From positions 1 through 26,535 of IMG/VR virus record IMGVR_UViG_3300025159_000640: a DNA stretch of 26,535 bases; one strand, given 5' to 3'. Source of the DNA: a virus. Numbering within the stretch: the first letter of the stretch is position 1; the number at the start of each line of letters is the position of its first letter. Shown one piece after another: positions 23,062-26,535 of the stretch. Under the pieces are notes generated by a model, which saw only the letters and a program-made list of their open reading frames with translations, searched no databases and had not been told where the DNA came from. The translations under genes were made by a program, and so were the position numbers.

Positions 23062-24270
23062 TTACCCTCTTGGTCTTAAACCACGTCTGGGTCCTGCAGT
23101 GGCAGGAGCCGCAGTGGTTGCTACCGGAGCCGCTGCTGCAGGAGCCGCAGGTCTAGGAGTTGGTCTAGGAGTTGCCGGGGCTGCAGGAGTAGGACGAGTA
23201 GCAGAGGGTGCAGAAGTCTCTGCGCCAGCCGCATCAATCTTATCCTTCTCAGCCGAGCAGTCATCCCAAATGGGGCAAGTAGCGCACTCGTTATACTTTT
23301 CACAATCTGCCCCAAATACTCCCCCAACAGGACAGATCTGGGCACCAGCCGTTACTGGAGTAGCGGCGGGGCGTTGACGGGGGGTGGGGGTTGGATTAAC
23401 AGCCGGGGCAGGTATCGGAGGTTCCGCAGCAGGAGCAGGAGTTGCTCTGGTACGAAGTCGGGATTCTGCGGGAGCCGCTGTCGGTTGGGGTGCTGGGGAT
23501 TCCTCTGTTGGGGGAGCTACATCCCCTCCCCCTCCTTGAAAAGCCAGATTAATTTCATCATAAGAAGAATAGTTGACGCAATCGTCCAAAATGAAAGCCG
23601 CATCCAAAACTTCATCAGGAATTTGGTAATTTCTGTCCACAAACTTATGGGCTAGAAATTCCGAATTCCTCTTGGTTCCCTTACGAGTAAAGGAGATGGA
23701 TTTCCCTGTATCTGGGTCTGAGAATGCCACGTACATATCAGTGGATTTTCCAGCCCCCCGAACGGGGGTCTTAGCCAAAGGTGCAATATGCTTCTCCATA
23801 AACCAGTGGGCGGCATCGAAGATCTGAACCCCCTTGTTCTCTTCCTTATCATTATCGTAGCACAGGATATTGTAGATACTCCGACGTTTGGGGGTGAGTT
23901 CCTTTACCAGATCCTCATCATAATCCTCCTGCCGGCGAACCTCTTCACGATATTCGCAAATGGGGCAGGACTTATTATAATTGCGAGCGGGGCAAACATA
24001 AGCATCTTGATTTACCCCTACCTGATAATGAACCCAAAGAATCAATACATAATTGGGTTCCCCAGGCTTGGTATTAGGATCATGGTCTCCAGCAAGGAAG
24101 GGAATAATATCGATAAGATGTTCCCCCTCCCCACATTTCCAAAGTTTGCTAACGTATTCATCTTTGAAAATGTTTTTAAACTGCCCAGAGTCATCCCGCT
24201 TTTCGTATGACTCTTGGGTTTTCTTTGCCAGAGATTCTTTCATCGCCGCACGTCTGTCAAGCGTGGCCAT
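23062..24270 (-). CDS. Single-stranded DNA-binding protein, T4 gp32-like, with unusual C-terminal tail
   Basis: 402 residues. The gp32-type zinc site is visible as H81-x11-C93-x8-C102-x2-C105 (YVCPARNYNKSCPICEYREE), close to the H-C-C-C spacing of T4 gp32. It coats ssDNA and organises the replication and recombination proteins encoded downstream. Residues about 250-312 and 345-402 are Pro/Ala/Thr-rich and disordered. Between them is a second five-Cys cluster (C313, C323, C329, C332, C338; motif ECATCPIWDDC). The tail ends basic (GPRRGLRPRG) rather than acidic as in T4 gp32. AAGGAGG is 8 nt before the ATG. The gene is GC-richer than the other - strand genes. Confidence 0.85.
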   Translation of the reverse strand: MATLDRRAAMKESLAKKTQESYEKRDDSGQFKNIFKDEYVSKLWKCGEGEHLIDIIPFLAGDHDPNTKPGEPNYVLILWVHYQVGVNQDAYVCPARNYNKSCPICEYREEVRRQEDYDEDLVKELTPKRRSIYNILCYDNDKEENKGVQIFDAAHWFMEKHIAPLAKTPVRGAGKSTDMYVAFSDPDTGKSISFTRKGTKRNSEFLAHKFVDRNYQIPDEVLDAAFILDDCVNYSSYDEINLAFQGGGGDVAPPTEESPAPQPTAAPAESRLRTRATPAPAAEPPIPAPAVNPTPTPRQRPAATPVTAGAQICPVGGVFGADCEKYNECATCPIWDDCSAEKDKIDAAGAETSAPSATRPTPAAPATPRPTPRPAAPAAAAPVATTAAPATAGPRRGLRPRG

Positions 24271-24308
24271 TTCTTTTTCCTCCTTCTTTTATTTTATTAA
24301 ATTAGTAA

Positions 24309-24328
24309 CTGCTGCCTTTAGGTGGCAG
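24309..24328 (+). repeat. Left-end subterminal hairpin of the IS200/IS605-type element
   Basis: CTGCTGCC TTTA GGTGGCAG folds into an 8-bp hairpin with two G-T pairs and a 4-nt loop. Imperfect subterminal hairpins are what Y1 transposases recognise at the ends of IS200/IS605 elements. It lies about 60 nt upstream of tnpA. Confidence 0.6.
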
Positions 24329-24389
24329 AGGAAACTCCCTCCTTTCGATTAACTTGACTTATATACTCGCCGAACTTATAATAATTTAC

Positions 24390-24785
24390 ATGGCAAGATA
24401 TGTTCGAAATGTTAAGGCAATTTTTAATCTTAAATTGCATTTGATATGGTGCACCAAATACCGCCGCCCTGTGCTTGTAGAGGATATTGAAAAGAGGCTT
24501 AGGATATTGCTTTATACCAAGACAAAAGAATTGGAAATGGTAATTTACTCTTTGGATATAAATCCAGATTATGTCCATATATTTATAGAATTTGACCCTC
24601 GTCAAGGGATTGCTGAAATTGTAAATCGACTGAAGGGTTTCACTAGTCGAATATTGCGTCGGGAGTTTTCTTCGTTGCGTTCTCGATTGCCTACTCTTTG
24701 GAGTCGTAGTTATTATGCTGGAACTGTAGGGCAAGTTTTGGGAGTAACAATACGAATGTATATAGACTCGCAAAAGGGAAAGTAG
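24390..24785 (+). CDS. tnpA: IS200/IS605 Y1 transposase TnpA, with altered HUH motif
   Basis: 131 residues from ATG 24390; a TTG at 24354 would add 12 poorly fitting residues. Family blocks are visible: FNLKLHLIWCTKYRRPVL near the N-terminus, NPDYVHIFIEF at 59-69, LWSRSYYAGTVGQV and the nucleophile Tyr124 in RMYIDSQ. TnpA cuts and rejoins single-stranded element ends. The metal-binding HUH motif (H-hydrophobic-H) reads Y61-V62-H63 here, so the first His is replaced by Tyr, reachable by one CAT-to-TAT change. This may impair catalysis. The end of the protein is short after Tyr124. Stop TAG is followed directly by the tnpB ATG. Confidence 0.85.
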   Translation: MARYVRNVKAIFNLKLHLIWCTKYRRPVLVEDIEKRLRILLYTKTKELEMVIYSLDINPDYVHIFIEFDPRQGIAEIVNRLKGFTSRILRREFSSLRSRLPTLWSRSYYAGTVGQVLGVTIRMYIDSQKGK

Positions 24786-25913
24786 ATGTTCAAAGCTTTC
24801 AAATATCGACTTGAACCAAATGTGAATCAAACTAGGGAACTTGAAACATCCCTTGAAACCCACAGAAGACTTTACAATGCCTGTTTGAGGTGGCGAAAGG
24901 AATCTTATGAAACAAATAAACATGGCGTTAATTATGTGGAACAATCGGCCCAATTTACCCTTGATCGAAAGATAAACCCATACTATGCTAGAATCAATTT
25001 TTCCTCTGCTCAAGCAACAATGCGCAATTTGGATAAGGCTTTCAAAGCGTTCTTTCGCCGTGTTAAATCTGGCGGAAAGCCGGGCTACCCGAGATTCAAA
25101 GCAAGAAATCAATTTCATTCGATAACGTTTCCATCTGGTGGCGGAGATGGTGCCCGGATAATAGGTAATAAACTGAGGCTTCAACATATTGGACTGGTAC
25201 GAATCAATTTGCATCGCCTCATTGAAGGTACAGTTAAAACTATTAATATTAAAAGAGAATTGGATAAATGGTATGTGACGGCGGTTTGCAAATTCCCCCT
25301 GGTGCCTCAAATAATTACATGTAAGCCTATTATTGGTATTGACGTTGGGTTGGAAAGTTTCTTGACTACTAGTGATGGAGAGCATATCTATCCTCTTCAA
25401 CCGATGAAGCCAAATCTTGGCAAACTTCGAATCTCCCAACGCAGTTTGAGTAGAAAGAAAAAAGGATCGAATAGTAGAGAAAAACAACGAAGGATTGTTT
25501 CCAAATTGTACTTGAAAATATCGAATGTACGAAAGGATGCTCATCATAAAATTGCGGTGAATTTGATCAATCGCTACGGAGCTTTTGTGGTGGAGAGCTT
25601 GAACGTCCAAGGGATGGTCAAGAACCACCGATTGGCACGAGCGGTGTTGGATGCTGGCTGGGCTAGCTTCCTTATGATATTGAAGAACAAGGCTGAAAGC
25701 GCCGGTCTTCGATACGAAGAGGTGAGTGCGCGTTATACTTCGCAGATATGTCCTGAGTGCGGCAAGGTTAAAAAGAAAACCTTGAGTGAGCGGAGGCATG
25801 ATTGTGATTGTGGGTATAGTGCGCACAGAGATCATGCGGCGGCGCGAGTAATTCTCGCCCGTGGTATACAGGCTGGGACGCAGCCTGAAGGACTTAATGT
25901 TAGTGTTAGCTAA
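24786..25913 (+). CDS. tnpB: TnpB RNA-guided nuclease (IS605 OrfB, RuvC-type)
   Basis: 375 residues. The N-terminal recognition and wedge part has the typical MFKAFKYRLEPN start and FKAFFRR...GKPGYPRFKAR block. The RuvC catalytic residues are all present: D186 in IGIDVG, E270 in FVVESLNVQGM and D349 in HRDHAAARVIL. The zinc ribbon is C322-PE-C325 with C340-D-C342. TnpB proteins are guided by a right-end omega RNA to cut DNA next to a motif matching the left flank, which helps the element persist. The length is standard (350-420). There is no frameshift, so it could be active even if TnpA is not. Confidence 0.9.
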   Translation: MFKAFKYRLEPNVNQTRELETSLETHRRLYNACLRWRKESYETNKHGVNYVEQSAQFTLDRKINPYYARINFSSAQATMRNLDKAFKAFFRRVKSGGKPGYPRFKARNQFHSITFPSGGGDGARIIGNKLRLQHIGLVRINLHRLIEGTVKTINIKRELDKWYVTAVCKFPLVPQIITCKPIIGIDVGLESFLTTSDGEHIYPLQPMKPNLGKLRISQRSLSRKKKGSNSREKQRRIVSKLYLKISNVRKDAHHKIAVNLINRYGAFVVESLNVQGMVKNHRLARAVLDAGWASFLMILKNKAESAGLRYEEVSARYTSQICPECGKVKKKTLSERRHDCDCGYSAHRDHAAARVILARGIQAGTQPEGLNVSVS

Positions 25914-25955
25914 CATGTTCTTAGAAGCCGCCTCATTTATGTGGCGGAGCGTCAC
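25800..25955 (+). ncRNA. Expected omega RNA region (tnpB 3' end to right end)
   Basis: In IS200/IS605 elements the guide scaffold is transcribed from the 3' part of tnpB through the right end, and the guide is the flanking sequence. The expected region is marked here by position. The only structure read directly is the right-end hairpin at 25928-25947. The predicted guide would start at about 25956 (ttttgccctc...). Confidence 0.35.
25928..25947 (+). repeat. Right-end hairpin of the IS element
   Basis: CCGCC T CAT TT ATG T GGCGG is a near-perfect palindrome: 5 bp, a T-T mismatch and 3 bp around a 2-nt loop. It lies about 8 nt inside the inferred right end. It also holds the stop codon of the - strand gene at 25933-25935. 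Confidence 0.7.
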
Positions 25956-26151
25956 TTTTGCCCTCCGGTCCCTTTTGGGGGTTATCCTTGAACACGTCAA
26001 GGAGTTTTTTGGTGTGACTAATTTTAGTGTCCCACCAACTGTTCATACACGCTGTGGCTATTACCCTAACCACCATATATATAGCCATTAGTGATAAGGG
26101 TATTCCAACTACAGCTATTAATATTTGTTCCCACAGTTTTAAATCATTCAT
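25933..26151 (-). CDS. Small single-pass membrane protein, 3' end replaced by the IS
   Basis: 72 residues. Residues about 9-33 form one hydrophobic membrane segment (LIAVVGIPLSLMAIYMVVRV), followed by a cytoplasmic-type charged tail (HTKKLLDVFKDNPQKG). It starts with an ATGA overlap on the upstream gene. The last residues (about DAPPHK) and the TGA stop are read from the right end of the IS, inside its hairpin. The native end, inferred by joining the flanks, would be ...EGKSY. No function is recognised; holin-like or other small membrane roles cannot be told apart. Confidence 0.65.
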   Translation of the reverse strand: MNDLKLWEQILIAVVGIPLSLMAIYMVVRVIATACMNSWWDTKISHTKKLLDVFKDNPQKGPEGKSDAPPHK

Positions 26152-26489
26152 TCGGTCCTCTTTCTGGCCTTGAGGAGAGATCGTTGGTGGGCGGTGGCGT
26201 CATCTGCTAATTTTCCTACCTCTGTGGTATCCAACCGAACTTGAGAAAAGTAACCAGAGATGTACAGAGCCACCAATCTCTCCAACATGGACCGGCGTTG
26301 ATCTAGTGCTTCTTTTGCGGCGGAATAAATATTCACCGCATATTGTGCATCTGATATTTCTTTCTCGGCTTTATTCACCTCCTCGTTGGATTCTAAAGCT
26401 GCATTTATGGAACCCTCCGTTACTTTATCTATTTTATACTCCGCAGGGCGAGCACGTACATCCATATTTATATTAGATTTAATTACCAT
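26148..26489 (-). CDS. Coiled-coil small protein of the recombination/replication region, unknown
   Basis: 113 residues from ATG 26489, but the same frame stays open to the window edge (YSEAIRVRDEAKRRA precedes the Met), so the true start could lie outside. AAGGAGG lies only 3 nt before this ATG, which is closer than ideal. Residues about 28-75 are heptad-like and Ala/Glu/Lys-rich (EEVNKAEKEISDAQYAV). RSMLERLVALYISGYFSQVR follows. Similar small coiled-coil proteins occur beside phage ssDNA-binding proteins. A UvsY-like mediator is conceivable but no diagnostic motif is seen. It overlaps the next gene as ATGA. Confidence 0.55.
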   Translation of the reverse strand: MVIKSNINMDVRARPAEYKIDKVTEGSINAALESNEEVNKAEKEISDAQYAVNIYSAAKEALDQRRSMLERLVALYISGYFSQVRLDTTEVGKLADDATAHQRSLLKARKRTE

Positions 26490-26535
26490 TGCCCTCCTTT
26501 TTGCTTCGTCTCTGACTCGGATGGCTTCTGAGTAT

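Larger units (their letters stand above)
24310..25955 (+). mobile_element. IS200/IS605-family insertion sequence (tnpA + tnpB), about 1.65 kb
   Basis: tnpA and tnpB abut in the same orientation between two end hairpins, against the direction of the surrounding genes. Boundaries are inferred (plus or minus about 5 nt): left flank ...TTAGTAAC, right end ...GAGCGTCAC. The similar GTAAC and GTCAC ends fit the paired cleavage sites of this family, which makes no target duplication. Joining the flanks in silico restores a sensible end to the interrupted small - strand gene (codons AAA AGT TAC TAA). The element sits between that gene and the SD of the gp32-like gene. Confidence 0.8.

Noticed and set aside
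23057-23377. Ala/Gly-rich + strand ORF
   Set aside because: Antisense shadow of the Pro/Ala-rich tail of the gp32-like gene; composition simply mirrors it.
24318-26000. 560-residue open frame on the - strand across the IS
   Set aside because: It is exactly antisense to tnpA and tnpB, which have clear family motifs; its protein has no domain-like pattern, and long antisense frames are common opposite such genes.

Overview
This window looks like part of a tailed bacteriophage genome (siphovirus type). It is AT-rich overall with local GC-rich islands. The evidence is a lambda-like tail-tip gene order on the + strand and a T4/T5-like recombination and replication gene set on the - strand. No host gene, integrase, rRNA or canonical tRNA is visible, so the host cannot be named.

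Layout. Positions 1-10380 (+) are a late structural module: the end of the tape measure protein, then homologues of lambda gpM, gpL (four-Cys iron-sulphur type) and gpK (NlpC/P60 peptidase). A gpI/gpJ-like tip protein follows, split into two ORFs in the same frame. Next come a 1143-residue fiber made of about 47 copies of a 20-residue repeat and two small fiber-associated proteins. Positions 10463-11143 (+) encode a homing-nuclease-like protein. From 11140 to 24270 everything except small RNA-like islands is on the - strand and is tightly coupled. In transcription order it encodes a gp32-like ssDNA-binding protein, three small proteins, a FEN-type 5' nuclease, RecA/UvsX, an unknown, a RuvC-like resolvase, an SbcD/gp47 nuclease and an SbcC/gp46 ATPase with a small protein between them. 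These are followed by a double-HTH protein, a radical SAM protein, three micro-genes and a three-domain glycosyltransferase/methyltransferase/glycosyltransferase. Positions 24310-25955 hold an IS200/IS605-type element (tnpA + tnpB) that has replaced the 3' end of a small membrane-protein gene. Two small - strand genes reach the right edge.

How it works together. The + genes build the tail tip and adsorption apparatus. The - genes form a recombination-dependent replication and repair set: ssDNA binding, strand exchange, end resection, 5' flap removal and junction resolution. The tail of that operon carries surface or peptide-modifying enzymes and Cys-rich small proteins of unknown role. Translation is strongly coupled: TAATG, ATGA and TTGA stop/start overlaps are frequent, and at least six genes use TTG starts.

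Most unusual points. (1) A giant 20-residue-repeat fiber shares its repeat with the C-terminus of the J-like protein. (2) Related beta modules are inserted in the iron-sulphur loop of the gpL homologue and at the J split point. (3) The radical SAM - Cys-rich micro-gene - GT4/MT/GT2 cassette is unusual. (4) Two GC-rich, highly structured islands are candidate RNAs, one folding on paper as a tRNA-like cloverleaf. (5) The IS carries a YVH instead of HUH transposase motif.
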